DNA of 64,000 bases from CBDCWO01 sp965223405 (GTDB lineage: Bacteria; Bacteroidota; Bacteroidia; Chitinophagales; Saprospiraceae), in contig CBDCWO010000006.1 in assembly GCA_965223405.1 (NCBI GenBank), forward strand, positions 3,286,001 to 3,350,000. The letters are read 5' to 3'. Positions 44,519 to 55,231 of this stretch are shown in pieces (within the stretch, counting starts at the first letter, position 1; every line of letters starts with the position of its first letter). The notes below the pieces were generated by a model. That model saw only the letters and a program-made list of their open reading frames with translations. It did not search any database and had not been told where the DNA came from. Both the position numbers and the translations under genes were made by a program.

Positions 44519-47500
44519 ATGAACGCGATAATCAACCAACGACTGAAGAACCTAATACTCTTCGTCATTTTACAAACCTCCTTTGTTTTGTATGCCAACG
44601 CGCAATGTACATGCGAGGCTGTACTAATTAACCTTGAAACAGCAAATGACTGTGATTCAACCCTGACAAATGCAAATTTTCCTTTTTCTGTTTGTACCAT
44701 AGATAGTTTCAAAATATTTGGTCCAGGCCCTGTTGAAATCACTCCACCTACATTGGATATGTCTCATGTAGGCATGGCCATTACCTATCGACTATATGGG
44801 GATAATTTGGGGCCTGCCGGAATGTGTACAGGTAATATCACAGTTGGAGTAGCTCCATTGGTAGTGAATTTTCCACAAAAAGATACTTTGTATTGCAATA
44901 CTCCGATAGACTCCTTTCCTGAACTAACAGCGGACTCTATCGACTATTGCCTACCGGTGACGGTAGAACTGTCACCGGGAGCCGGATACATTGGAAGTCC
45001 GGGTTGTCCGACAGGCGGAGGAATTATTTTTGCCCAATACGCTCGAAGATGGTTTATCCGTGAAGGAGGCAATATTATTGGTATGTTTGATGATACGATA
45101 TGCCTTCGTACCATTCCTTTGGCAGCGATTGAATTTCCACCGAGTCTAAAAACAGACACCTTCTTATTATGTGAAAATCCGGATACGGCAATAGCACAAA
45201 CTGGTTTGCCTACAGTCAATGGAATTCCGGTACAAAATTCTTTATTCTGTAATCTATGGATATGGACATCTACGGAAGTTATAGACAATCCTTTATGTCC
45301 CAATAATTTTGTTGTGAAAAGGTCCTGGACAATTATGGATAATTGTACGATGAATTCTATAGATTCATCCCAATCCATTGAAGTTAAAGATACCTCTTCT
45401 CCGGTAATTACCGTACCCGATACATTACGTGTCTCAACTAAAATTACCGATTGTACTGCTGATGTCACTTTCCCAGCACCTACCTCATTAACAGATAACT
45501 GTACGGATTCAGCAGATATTGAAATTACCATACTCAGAATCGCGATGCCAGGAGGGGCTATACTTGATTTTACCACTGATGGAACGATGAATGATATACC
45601 AGAGGGAATAAACTATATAGTCTATGAGGCCAAAGAACCGTGTAATCCACCTGGTAGGGATACAATGATCCTTATTGTAGAAGACCTGATTGCACCGGTA
45701 CCTCAATGTGGAGATCCTAAGGAATTCCAATTCAATGGGGCGTTTAACGAAGTCATATTAACTGCTGATAAATTTGACAATGGAAGTTATGATGGTTGTG
45801 GTGGGCCGGTATTTTTTAAGGTTAAACGAATGGATCCTCAAGTGGGTTGTGAAACACCCGGAAATCCACTAAATAAATTCCACGATGAAATTAAGTTTTG
45901 CTGCGAAGATGTACCCAACTCTCCCGTAATGGTCCTCCTGAGGGTGTATGATGTGTTTCCGGGAATCGGTCCGATCAGTGATGATACCCTTGCGGGTAGA
46001 TATGTTCAGTGTATGGTTCCGGTTACGATATTGGATAAAGAGCCTCCGGTGATTACTTGTTTGCCGGATACGATTACTTGCGATGAGATCTTTGACTTGT
46101 CAAATGTTCCGGTACCTATTGCCACAGATAATTGTGGTGATCCCCGGGTTTCATTAGATACCATTATTTATGACCTCGATGACTGTAAAACCGGGTTTAT
46201 TTATCGAAAATATCGAGCTGAAGATGCCGTTGGTCAGGTAGACTCCTGCACCCAAGTAATTGTAGTTCAAATCGATTCCCTTTTTGATGGAGATAATCCA
46301 AATCACTTAATTTGGCCTGCAGATACTACCTTATTCGGATGTGCGGCAAGTACCGATACATCGATCACCGGATCACCAAAGATATTGTACAACGGGTGTT
46401 CGCTTATCGCAATGAAGTATGAAGACGATTTGTATCAGTATGTAGATGGAGTATGTTACAAAATTCTTCGTTTCTGGAAAGTATTAGATTGGTGTCAATT
46501 CGACGGAGATCAATACAATCCGTATAGGGCCAATAGTGGTTTTTGGCACCATACCCAGGTGATCAAAGTGATGGACTCCATTCCACCGGTAATTGATCCC
46601 AATACAGTAAGAGATTATGTGGTAAATAGTGCAGCCAACGAGTGTGATTCTGCCCAAGTGGATATCACTCCAATTCTGGCCACAGACTGTACAAATAATA
46701 TCAAATATTCTTACTTCATCGACGAAGACAACAATGGCTCATTTGATAAGCAAGGAGTCGGAAATGACCCATCCGGACAATACCCTTACGGTGAACATTT
46801 AGTAAAGGTTGTCGCTGAAGACCGGTGTGGTCAATTTGCAGATACTACATTTCTGGTGGTAGTAAGGGACGGAAAACCACCCACAGTACGTCTGATGGCA
46901 GGTTTGATTACAGAACTTATGGATATGGGTGGAGGCAATGGAATGGTGCCGGTGTATGCAAGGTTGTTCAACAAGGATTCTGAAGACAACTGTACGGCAA
47001 GGGAAGATTTGAGATTTGCATTCAGTAACAACCCGGATGATACAGTTAAAATCTATAACTGTCCGGATACAGGAATCAATATGGTTACCATCTATGTTTT
47101 TGATGAAATCGGGAATTTTGATCTGGCAATTACTACGGTGGATGTACAAGACAATCAAAATGTCTGTGGTAATAATCCGGTATTTGTCAAAACCCAAGTT
47201 TTTGGTAAAGTCTCAACTTCATATGGTAAAGCAGTTGACAAAACTAAGATCACAATAATCGATCAGTCGCATGCAAATCCGGTGATCACAGATTTACACG
47301 GAACATATAAAATTGATAATGTGCCAATCAACAATTCATATAAATTGGTACCCACCAAACAAGATGATCCACTCAATGGCATATCCACTTTGGACATCGT
47401 ATTAATTACTAAACATATTCTTGGAATTCAGCCTTTGGATTCGCCATACAAGTTGTTAGCAGCGGATGTCAATTTATCCAATCATATATCTACCCTGGAT

Positions 47501-48406
47501 ATTGTAGCCTTGAGAAAAGCGGTATTGGGAATTGATGAGAAGATTAATGAAGAGAAAAGCTGGAGGTTTGTGGATGCCAAATACCATTTTGTCAATCCTC
47601 AAAATCCGTTTTTAGAAAATGTGCCTGAAACGTACCACATCTATGATCTGCAAGGTAAAATGAATGTCGACTTTGTTGGGATTAAATTAGGAGATGTCAA
47701 TCATTCAGTGGTTACTGGTCAACAATTATTGACCTTAGAATCCAGATCCCTTCGCAAAGAAGCCATCTATATTCCGCAACGAGTTCTTCAGACCAATGAA
47801 GAGTATACATTTAAGTTGCAAATGATGCCTTCTGAGTTATGGGGTATGCAGTTTGCGATGAAGGTTGACGATAAGCTTGCCGACTTGATCGATGTCCAAC
47901 CCATTGGTGTAATTAATAAAAATCATTATTCGAGAAGGGATCAAGAATTCAGAGTGAGTTTTAATTCTGAAGAACCTATTGCCGCCAATCATCTGATCCC
48001 GGTGGTTGAAGTTACCTTAAAGGCCAAAAAGCCCGGTAGACTTCTGGATTTGATCCAGCTTTCTGAATCGTTGACGGCCGAAAGTTATTCGAATTTTGGA
48101 ATTCATGATATTGTGCTCCAAGAAGAGAATGGCACAGGTTGGGCACCGCTTACTGTTCTGCAAAATACTCCAAATCCGTTCCAAGCTTCAACAACGATCT
48201 CATATCAGTTGGTAAAAAGCACGGATTTGGTATTCAGTATCTACGATCTTGCCGGGAAGCAATTACATAGCCAGGATGTCAATGGTGCACAAGGTACGCA
48301 TCAGGTAATTGTCAATAATCCTCAGCTTCCGGGCCCCGGTATTTATATCTACGAATTCAAATCTTCCCACCAAGTGGTAAGAAAAAAGATGATGCATATA
48401 CATTAA
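44519..48406 (+). CDS. Giant surface protein E: HYR-type repeats, dockerin, cohesin-like domain, T9SS sorting domain
   Basis: A 1295-residue exported protein. The signal peptide (NLILFVILQTSFVLYANAQ) is followed by CTCEAVLINLETANDC, a divergent form of the module at the start of A, C and G. HYR-like domains follow (for example SSPVITVPDTLRVSTK near 290). A short version of the CGDPKEFQFNG...NGSYDGC module lies near 395-425, without the His-rich insert of A, C and G. The signature CYKILRFWKVLDWC is near 646. The dockerin (about 945-1000) has loops QDDPLNGISTLD and DVNLSNHISTLD, the second canonical. A cohesin-like domain is about 1077-1200 and a type A CTD (QNTPNPFQASTTIS to KKMMHIH) ends the protein. 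F starts 29 bp downstream, so E and F are an operon. Confidence 0.82.
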   Translation: MNAIINQRLKNLILFVILQTSFVLYANAQCTCEAVLINLETANDCDSTLTNANFPFSVCTIDSFKIFGPGPVEITPPTLDMSHVGMAITYRLYGDNLGPAGMCTGNITVGVAPLVVNFPQKDTLYCNTPIDSFPELTADSIDYCLPVTVELSPGAGYIGSPGCPTGGGIIFAQYARRWFIREGGNIIGMFDDTICLRTIPLAAIEFPPSLKTDTFLLCENPDTAIAQTGLPTVNGIPVQNSLFCNLWIWTSTEVIDNPLCPNNFVVKRSWTIMDNCTMNSIDSSQSIEVKDTSSPVITVPDTLRVSTKITDCTADVTFPAPTSLTDNCTDSADIEITILRIAMPGGAILDFTTDGTMNDIPEGINYIVYEAKEPCNPPGRDTMILIVEDLIAPVPQCGDPKEFQFNGAFNEVILTADKFDNGSYDGCGGPVFFKVKRMDPQVGCETPGNPLNKFHDEIKFCCEDVPNSPVMVLLRVYDVFPGIGPISDDTLAGRYVQCMVPVTILDKEPPVITCLPDTITCDEIFDLSNVPVPIATDNCGDPRVSLDTIIYDLDDCKTGFIYRKYRAEDAVGQVDSCTQVIVVQIDSLFDGDNPNHLIWPADTTLFGCAASTDTSITGSPKILYNGCSLIAMKYEDDLYQYVDGVCYKILRFWKVLDWCQFDGDQYNPYRANSGFWHHTQVIKVMDSIPPVIDPNTVRDYVVNSAANECDSAQVDITPILATDCTNNIKYSYFIDEDNNGSFDKQGVGNDPSGQYPYGEHLVKVVAEDRCGQFADTTFLVVVRDGKPPTVRLMAGLITELMDMGGGNGMVPVYARLFNKDSEDNCTAREDLRFAFSNNPDDTVKIYNCPDTGINMVTIYVFDEIGNFDLAITTVDVQDNQNVCGNNPVFVKTQVFGKVSTSYGKAVDKTKITIIDQSHANPVITDLHGTYKIDNVPINNSYKLVPTKQDDPLNGISTLDIVLITKHILGIQPLDSPYKLLAADVNLSNHISTLDIVALRKAVLGIDEKINEEKSWRFVDAKYHFVNPQNPFLENVPETYHIYDLQGKMNVDFVGIKLGDVNHSVVTGQQLLTLESRSLRKEAIYIPQRVLQTNEEYTFKLQMMPSELWGMQFAMKVDDKLADLIDVQPIGVINKNHYSRRDQEFRVSFNSEEPIAANHLIPVVEVTLKAKKPGRLLDLIQLSESLTAESYSNFGIHDIVLQEENGTGWAPLTVLQNTPNPFQASTTISYQLVKSTDLVFSIYDLAGKQLHSQDVNGAQGTHQVIVNNPQLPGPGIYIYEFKSSHQVVRKKMMHIH

Positions 48407-48435
48407 CAATCAATCACACTATTTAAAATAATTTA

Positions 48436-51400
48436 ATGATGGAAACAAATTGGTTTAAGAAAACAATGAGCATTTGGGTATGCATGTTCGTTTTGCTGAA
48501 CTGGCAATTTGGGATCTCAATGGATGATCCTGTGAAAGGTAGGATTGAAAGTTTTGCTTTCAATACTGCTCCAGACCAGTATCAAGAATTATCATACAAT
48601 TCGGGCTTTGCAGCCAATGCAGGGTTGACCTGTAATACGGTAACCGCATTTTTGGACCTCAATGGAGAGGGGGCTATAAAGCTTAATGAAGCATTGGGGT
48701 TTATCCCTGGTAATCCAGGTGATTACCTGCTGACAATTAAAAACCGAGGTAAAAATGAGGTTTCCTGTTCGGATGCTGGTAAGGCTTTGGTCTATTCATT
48801 GAGAAACATGGTTACTCAAGAAACCTGCTACGGGTGGGCTTATGTGAAAGACAATCTACCTCCGGTGATCATGGATTGTGATCCAGTAAATATCCACTGC
48901 CAGGATGATCTTCCATCCATAAAACCGACGGTAGTTGATAATTGTGACGGCACTGATCTTTATTATGAATTTGTGGATGACAAGCAGATCAATCCAGATT
49001 GTCAGCGGTACGAGGTGATCGTCAGCAGAACCTGGACAATTACCGATAAAAGCGGTAATGTCGCTCAATGTACTCAAACCATCAATATTTCCAGACCCAA
49101 TATATTTGAAATAGATTTTCCCGAGGATGTAGTACTTGAATGCCCAGAGGCAAATACACATCCTGATCAGACAGGGGCCCCAACCCTAAACGGTAAACCT
49201 TTTAATCATCTATGTGGAGTCCTTGTGACTCACAAAGACCAAGTTATGCACAATTGCGGTAATACAATCGCAATTTGGCGGACCTGGACGCTAACAGACT
49301 GTTGTAATTTTTTGGTGCGTGAATATACTCAGGCGATTCATATTCTAGATAGAACGCCACCGGTAATCATGTGCGAGGAAGAAATTACGATAGGTACAGA
49401 TCATCGTAGTATTTATGCTACTTATATTATTCCAGGCCCTAAGCTGATCGATGATGCGTGCCATGGTGATGAGGCGACAGTGGATGCGATTATCAATGAT
49501 AAGATCATCTCTTCAAAAGGGAAGAAAGTTAAATTAAAGAAGGGAGAACATACCATAAAGTATATCGTGACTGATCCTTGTGGTAACAGTTCCGAGTGTA
49601 TTACCAAAATCAAGGTAATCGATACCGATCCTCCAACTGTAGAATGTAAAAACATTACGGTCACCGTAACCCCCGATACTCCGGTTACGCTTTGTATCGA
49701 AGATTTTGATTTATTTGCAGAAGATAACTGTGGGAAAGTATTCCTGGAAGTGAAAAAGGATAAGGATCCATGTGGACCATCATTTACCGATGATTTGGTA
49801 TATGATTCTTGTGTGACTTTCTGTTGTGAAGATGACCAGTATGTTTATGTGACCGTAAGAGCAACGGATATGGCTGGTAATACCCGCACTTGTCGTCTGA
49901 AAGTTAAAGTAGAAAATGCAGATTCGGGTGATCCGATGCTAACAATAGATCCGGCAGAAAAAGAGATTAGCTGTAGTGATCCTTTGGTATTTGATGAACC
50001 TTCTGTTAACAATATTTGCAGTGAAATAGAACTCACTTGTGATACCATTTTAAATACCCTAAACGAATGTGGTGTAGGGATGATTATAAAAAGGTGGATC
50101 GCCACCAACCTGGAAGACAATTCCAAAGATACCGCAACACAAAAGATAACGGTTGTTAACGACAAGCCCTTCTCAGCTGACAATATCATCTGTCCTGCAG
50201 ACCGAACCATTCAGGGTTGTTCTATTGACGACATTGGTTCGTTGGAAGATATTCAATTAGTAGGTCTGGATACTTTGTCTTGCTACATCATTGATACTGT
50301 ATTCAGGGAAGCAACCACTTCAAGCCCGGAATTCTGTATTATATTGACACGTACTTGGATTATTACTGATCGTTGTCAGCCGGGGATTCAATGGATTTGT
50401 ACTCAGGTGATTAATGTCAATGATATGACTCCCCCAGTATTAAGTGGACCCTCGGATACAACCATATATGTAGACGAACGCTGTTTGGCAGAACTGAGTC
50501 TGGATTCGGTAGTTGCTATGGATTGTGATCCAAATGTGATTATTACAAACAGTTATGGAGGTGGAGCCAAAGTTGACACGGTCCTTACTGTAGGTATGCA
50601 TCAGGTAGAATTTTATGGAGAGGATATATGTGGAAATCGAGATACATTACCAATCAAAATTACCGTATTGGATACGATACCACCTTCAATAATCTGTTTA
50701 GACTCCACAATCAACTGTGGTGATCCCATTCCGGTTATTAACGTTCAGGCTAGTGATAATTGTTTACTTGACCGAATTGAATTAATCTCAGACACTTCCA
50801 TCACAGATGATTGTGGCACCGGTCAGATTATCCGGATTTACCGGGCTTATGACCAAGCCGGTAATTCTGCCGAATGTACCGCGACGATTACCATCGTAGG
50901 AAGTGGCTTATTTACAGAAAATGAAATTAATTGGCCCCCATCGCCGGTAGTTTTTAACGATTGTAATGATCCGAATACCGTTGTTGCTCCAGGTACTACT
51001 GTAGATACTGCTGGCATTCCTTGTATTGATGTTCATGTCTTTAGTGAGGATTCTATTGGAAGTGATGACGAGTTTTGTTATATCATATTCCGAACCTGGA
51101 CCGTAATTGATAGTTGTAATTTTGATGAGATGACGGGAGCTGGAAAATGGGATTCAGTGCAAATTATTGCGATTAATGATACCACCGCACCTGTACTTAC
51201 AGGTCCATCAGATGTAACTATTGCAGCCGATCCGGTTACCTGTTCTGCAGTGGTTGAATTGGATTCTGTATTTGCTACCGATTGTGATCCCAATGTCACT
51301 GTTACCAATAATAAAGGGGGCGGACCAAAATTTATGGGAGAATTACCGATGGGAGTAGATACCATCATATTTTCTGCTACTGATTCATGTGGTAATACTG

Positions 51401-54400
51401 GGACTTACGAAGTGATAGTCACTGTAAAGGATCAAACGGCTCCGGTATTATCCGGACCCGGAGATACTACGATTTATGTCGGTATGAACTGCACCGCAAG
51501 ACTTGATCTAGATTCAGTCATTGCCGAAGATTGTGATCCCAATGTAGTGATCACGAATACTTATGGATCCGGTGCAAAAGTCGATACTACCTTGGAGGCA
51601 GGAACCCATCAGGTCACATTCTTTGGTACGGATGACTGTGATAATATGGATACTCTGGTAGTAAATATATTTGTTTTAGATACTATTCCTCCTACCATTG
51701 TTTGCATCGATTCAACCATAAACTGCGGTGATCCTATTCCAGTTGTAGGTATAGGAGGATCCGATAATTGTAGATTGGATGTTATCCGGTTGATTTCAGA
51801 TACTACTATTATTGATGATTGCGGAACTGGAGAAATTATCCGGGTATATCGAGCATTTGATGTATCGGGCAACACCTCGGAGTGTACGCAAACTATTCGC
51901 ATCAATGGAAGTGGCTTATTTACTGAAAATGAAATAAACTGGCCTCCATCGCCGGTAGAGTTTAATGATTGCAATGATCCATCAACCATTGTGGTTCCAG
52001 GAACTACGGTGGATACGGCAGGCGTGCCCTGTATTGACGTATACGTCTTTAGTGCAGACTCTATAGGTAGTAACAATGATTATTGTTATATCATATATCG
52101 AACCTGGACGGTGATTGACAGTTGTAATTTTGATGAGGCAACCGGAGCCGGCAAATGGGATTCTGTGCAGATTATTGCTATCAATGATACCACTGCACCT
52201 GTACTATCCGGTCCGGTTGATATCACAGTAGCTGCTGATCCGGTAACCTGCTCAGCTATGGTGGAACTTGACTCTGTATTGGCATCGGATTGTGATCCTA
52301 ATGTAACAATTACTAATAATAAAGGCGGTGGTCCTAAATTTGTTGGAGAAGTTGCGCTTGGAACGGATACGATCAAATTTACGGCGGTTGACTCTTGTGG
52401 TAACATGTCTATGTACATGGTTATGATCACAGTGAAAGACAGTACCCCACCGGTTATCACCTGTCCCGATGATATTACAATTGCTTGTGATAGTCCGGTA
52501 GTAGCTGTAGTGCCCGTGGTAGATGATGCGTGTTCCAGGTGGACCTTGAGCTACGATAGTACTATAATTGTCGCAGATTGTGGTCGGGATACTATTATAT
52601 ATACATTCACTGCCATTGATGATTGTGGAAATACAGACAGTTGTACTTATCGTGCCATTGTCCAACCTTCCGAGCCATTTAATTGTGAGTTGGTGTCTCT
52701 ATCCATGGATACCATTAGATTGGATACATGTACTGCCGACCTGGATCCGGATGATCTTCCTGGGTCACGACCTGAAATTAGAGAAACCGGGTCTTGCTAC
52801 GGATTAAAAGTATTCCATACAGACGAAACGGTCTCTAATGGAGGAGGTGGACGTTGTGAATTGGAAATTATCCGTACCTGGAATGTGGTCGATACCTGTG
52901 ATCCCGGATTTGATACCTGCAAAGTCATTCAAATTATTCTGATTGAGGATAACGACCCACCGGTATTGGTTACTCCCGAAGACCTATGCATATTTGCACC
53001 TGATACGGCAAACGGATTTGTCATTGTGACGGTTCCTGAAGTAACAGCCATAGATTGTGACCCCAATGTGGTTATCACTAATGATTATAATAATCAGGGA
53101 GCCAGCATTACGGATACCTTTAGATTAGGCCAAACATTCATTCAGTATATTGGTACGGACGCTTGTGGAAATATGGATACAGCGGAAGTTATGGTAGAGG
53201 TGAAAGATACCACTCCTCCGGTATTTGCATGTCAAAAAATATTCAGACATGTTACCAATACCAATCCACCCATTGCCACCGTCAAACCGTATGAATTTAT
53301 TGTATCAGCCTCTGATAATTTTACAGATTCCCTGGATTTATGGTATTCATTTTCTACGGATGTAAATGACACCGTTAGAATATTTGGATGTGACACACTG
53401 GGTGTACTGGTTGTTGACGTATATGTGACCGATTCAAGTGGAAATCAAGATACTTGTGCCGCGTTGATCAGGGTGTTGGATACCATGATGTTTTGTCCGC
53501 CGGCTCCGATCTTAGCCCAAGTAGGAGGTCATGTACAGACGGAAAATGGCAAGATGGTCGAAGACGTACAAATCATCATCGATGGTCCAGTCAAAAAAGA
53601 AGACATGACCAACCAACGTGGAGAGTTTATGTTAGCAGGTATAATCACTGGAAATTCCTATACACTGACTGCTAAGAAAGATCTGAATTTGTTGAATGGA
53701 GTATCTACTTTGGATTTGGTGATGCTAAAAAAACACGTTCTGAATTTAGACCAATTGGATTCACCGTATCAAATGATCGCCGGTGATATCAATCGATCAG
53801 GATATATATCCACATTGGATTTGGTTGAATTGCAAAAGGCGATTCTAGGTATATCCGATCATTTCGAAAACAATACCAGTTGGAGATTTGTAGATGCAGA
53901 TTATACCTTTAGCAATACCATAGATGCACTGAAAAGTGATTTTCCTGAAAGTATTCGTTTGGAGTCCTTGATGGAACCAAGTATGACCAATGATTTGATT
54001 GCGATAAAAATTGGTGATCTCAATGGGAATGCTTTTCCAAACCGGATCAGAGGAGATATTGAAGTGAGAAGTGATCAATCTATTCAGCTCAAGATCGAAA
54101 ATCAACTATTTGTTGCCGATCAGGAGATTCGTATTCCGGTGAGAATAAATCAAAAGCAAATCCTTAATGGTTGGCAATTTGGTATTGCTTTTAATCCAAA
54201 ACAGCTGAAATGGGATCATATAGAATATTCAGGATATGAGCCAAAAGGATTTATGGCTCATGAGAAAGATGGTAAAGTATTGGTATCCTGGTATAGCGGT
54301 ACTGAATATGAGTATAATGAAGAAGAGGTATTATTTACGATGGTTTATCGTTCAGTAAAAGCTGGAGAACATAAGTATGCATTGAAATTTGAGGAAGAGG

Positions 54401-54738
54401 ATATCCGGGGAGAAGCTTATGTCAATCTGGAGAGTTTACCAATACACTTACAATTTACCGATAAGTTGGGTAACGAGTCGTTTGAATTATATCAAAACAC
54501 TCCTAATCCATTTACTCAATCTACCAGAATTCAGTTTTATACTCCTGTGGCCAAAGACATTTCATTAGAAATATTCGATGCTACCGGAAAAACCATAAGA
54601 TACATCGAGGGTAATTATCCAAGAGGATATCATTCGGTCCCATTCGATGTAGAAGGAAATAAGGTTAGTGGTGTACTTTACTATCGAATGAAAGCAGATC
54701 ATTTCACCGCTACCAGAAAAATGTTATTGATACAATAA
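48436..54738 (+). CDS. Giant surface protein F: many HYR-type repeats, dockerin, cohesin-like domain, T9SS sorting domain
   Basis: A 2100-residue protein, the largest here and the second gene of the E-F operon (29 bp spacing). After a signal peptide (MSIWVCMFVLLNWQFGI) it is almost entirely Ig-like HYR domains with the boundary DTTAPVLSGP or DTIPPTIVC and the closing DSCGN. Residues about 667-1338 are two tandem copies of a 336-residue unit. The signature recurs as CYIIFRTWTVIDSC near 880 and a near copy near 1216. A regulatory-like beta domain is about 1698-1745, the dockerin about 1745-1800 (second loop DINRSGYISTLD, canonical; first DLNLLNGVSTLD), the cohesin-like domain about 1878-2005 (NGWQFGIAFNPKQLKWDHIE), and a type A CTD ends the protein (QNTPNPFTQSTRIQ to RKMLLIQ). 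Confidence 0.83.
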   Translation: MMETNWFKKTMSIWVCMFVLLNWQFGISMDDPVKGRIESFAFNTAPDQYQELSYNSGFAANAGLTCNTVTAFLDLNGEGAIKLNEALGFIPGNPGDYLLTIKNRGKNEVSCSDAGKALVYSLRNMVTQETCYGWAYVKDNLPPVIMDCDPVNIHCQDDLPSIKPTVVDNCDGTDLYYEFVDDKQINPDCQRYEVIVSRTWTITDKSGNVAQCTQTINISRPNIFEIDFPEDVVLECPEANTHPDQTGAPTLNGKPFNHLCGVLVTHKDQVMHNCGNTIAIWRTWTLTDCCNFLVREYTQAIHILDRTPPVIMCEEEITIGTDHRSIYATYIIPGPKLIDDACHGDEATVDAIINDKIISSKGKKVKLKKGEHTIKYIVTDPCGNSSECITKIKVIDTDPPTVECKNITVTVTPDTPVTLCIEDFDLFAEDNCGKVFLEVKKDKDPCGPSFTDDLVYDSCVTFCCEDDQYVYVTVRATDMAGNTRTCRLKVKVENADSGDPMLTIDPAEKEISCSDPLVFDEPSVNNICSEIELTCDTILNTLNECGVGMIIKRWIATNLEDNSKDTATQKITVVNDKPFSADNIICPADRTIQGCSIDDIGSLEDIQLVGLDTLSCYIIDTVFREATTSSPEFCIILTRTWIITDRCQPGIQWICTQVINVNDMTPPVLSGPSDTTIYVDERCLAELSLDSVVAMDCDPNVIITNSYGGGAKVDTVLTVGMHQVEFYGEDICGNRDTLPIKITVLDTIPPSIICLDSTINCGDPIPVINVQASDNCLLDRIELISDTSITDDCGTGQIIRIYRAYDQAGNSAECTATITIVGSGLFTENEINWPPSPVVFNDCNDPNTVVAPGTTVDTAGIPCIDVHVFSEDSIGSDDEFCYIIFRTWTVIDSCNFDEMTGAGKWDSVQIIAINDTTAPVLTGPSDVTIAADPVTCSAVVELDSVFATDCDPNVTVTNNKGGGPKFMGELPMGVDTIIFSATDSCGNTGTYEVIVTVKDQTAPVLSGPGDTTIYVGMNCTARLDLDSVIAEDCDPNVVITNTYGSGAKVDTTLEAGTHQVTFFGTDDCDNMDTLVVNIFVLDTIPPTIVCIDSTINCGDPIPVVGIGGSDNCRLDVIRLISDTTIIDDCGTGEIIRVYRAFDVSGNTSECTQTIRINGSGLFTENEINWPPSPVEFNDCNDPSTIVVPGTTVDTAGVPCIDVYVFSADSIGSNNDYCYIIYRTWTVIDSCNFDEATGAGKWDSVQIIAINDTTAPVLSGPVDITVAADPVTCSAMVELDSVLASDCDPNVTITNNKGGGPKFVGEVALGTDTIKFTAVDSCGNMSMYMVMITVKDSTPPVITCPDDITIACDSPVVAVVPVVDDACSRWTLSYDSTIIVADCGRDTIIYTFTAIDDCGNTDSCTYRAIVQPSEPFNCELVSLSMDTIRLDTCTADLDPDDLPGSRPEIRETGSCYGLKVFHTDETVSNGGGGRCELEIIRTWNVVDTCDPGFDTCKVIQIILIEDNDPPVLVTPEDLCIFAPDTANGFVIVTVPEVTAIDCDPNVVITNDYNNQGASITDTFRLGQTFIQYIGTDACGNMDTAEVMVEVKDTTPPVFACQKIFRHVTNTNPPIATVKPYEFIVSASDNFTDSLDLWYSFSTDVNDTVRIFGCDTLGVLVVDVYVTDSSGNQDTCAALIRVLDTMMFCPPAPILAQVGGHVQTENGKMVEDVQIIIDGPVKKEDMTNQRGEFMLAGIITGNSYTLTAKKDLNLLNGVSTLDLVMLKKHVLNLDQLDSPYQMIAGDINRSGYISTLDLVELQKAILGISDHFENNTSWRFVDADYTFSNTIDALKSDFPESIRLESLMEPSMTNDLIAIKIGDLNGNAFPNRIRGDIEVRSDQSIQLKIENQLFVADQEIRIPVRINQKQILNGWQFGIAFNPKQLKWDHIEYSGYEPKGFMAHEKDGKVLVSWYSGTEYEYNEEEVLFTMVYRSVKAGEHKYALKFEEEDIRGEAYVNLESLPIHLQFTDKLGNESFELYQNTPNPFTQSTRIQFYTPVAKDISLEIFDATGKTIRYIEGNYPRGYHSVPFDVEGNKVSGVLYYRMKADHFTATRKMLLIQ
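50434..52449 (+). repeat. Two tandem 1008-bp coding repeats inside gene F
   Basis: Units 50434-51441 and 51442-52449 have the same length (336 codons) and align codon for codon. Landmarks keep a constant 1008-bp offset: PVLSGP at the start, and GSGLFTENEINWPPSP at 50899 and 51907. Many positions differ at the third codon base, so the duplication is not very recent. Confidence 0.85.
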
Positions 54739-54769
54739 AGAATTATCTTTAGTTCGTTGTTCGTTGGTT

Positions 54770-54798
54770 AAGCCTTCCATTTTTGGGAGGCTTTTTTA
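54770..54798 (+). terminator. Terminator of the E-F operon
   Basis: AAGCCTTCC (54770-54778) pairs with GGGAGGCTT (54785-54793) with one wobble, followed by a T run. Confidence 0.85.
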
Positions 54799-54966
54799 AT
54801 TTTTCAGCAAAAGAATTAAAATACAATGGATTATAGATGGCGATTTCAGGTAATATTGCAAGGCTTGTCAAAAAATTACACCAGACAATCAACAATTTAC
54901 ACTTTATGTTATTACGATATATTAAAAATACCGCAAATGGGTTAATACTTCATATTAATGAAATCC

Positions 54967-54974
54967 TATATTTG
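54967..54974 (+). promoter_or_regulatory. Candidate -7 box for gene G
   Basis: TATATTTG fits TANNTTTG; no TTG at the standard upstream distance. The ATG is 257 bp further on, so the leader would be long. The 493-bp spacer also holds the terminator of F; nothing else is evident. Confidence 0.4.
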
Positions 54975-55231
54975 TATTGCATTAGCTTATTATCTAATGT
55001 ATAATTTGCTTTAAGCAAGAACCTAATCGCAACCTAATTTATAGGATCAACCTACCGATAATAGAAGCTTCTTTCTATTACTAACCGAAGATCAAAGATA
55101 ATAGTCCCTGGTGGGAAGGAATAAGTATCCCTTGCCCACACGATTGGATATTTCAAATTCTAAGTCATACCCATTGGCTTAGGAGGTGCAATATATATAG
55201 ACTATTTATTTAACATTAAAACTAAGATCTC

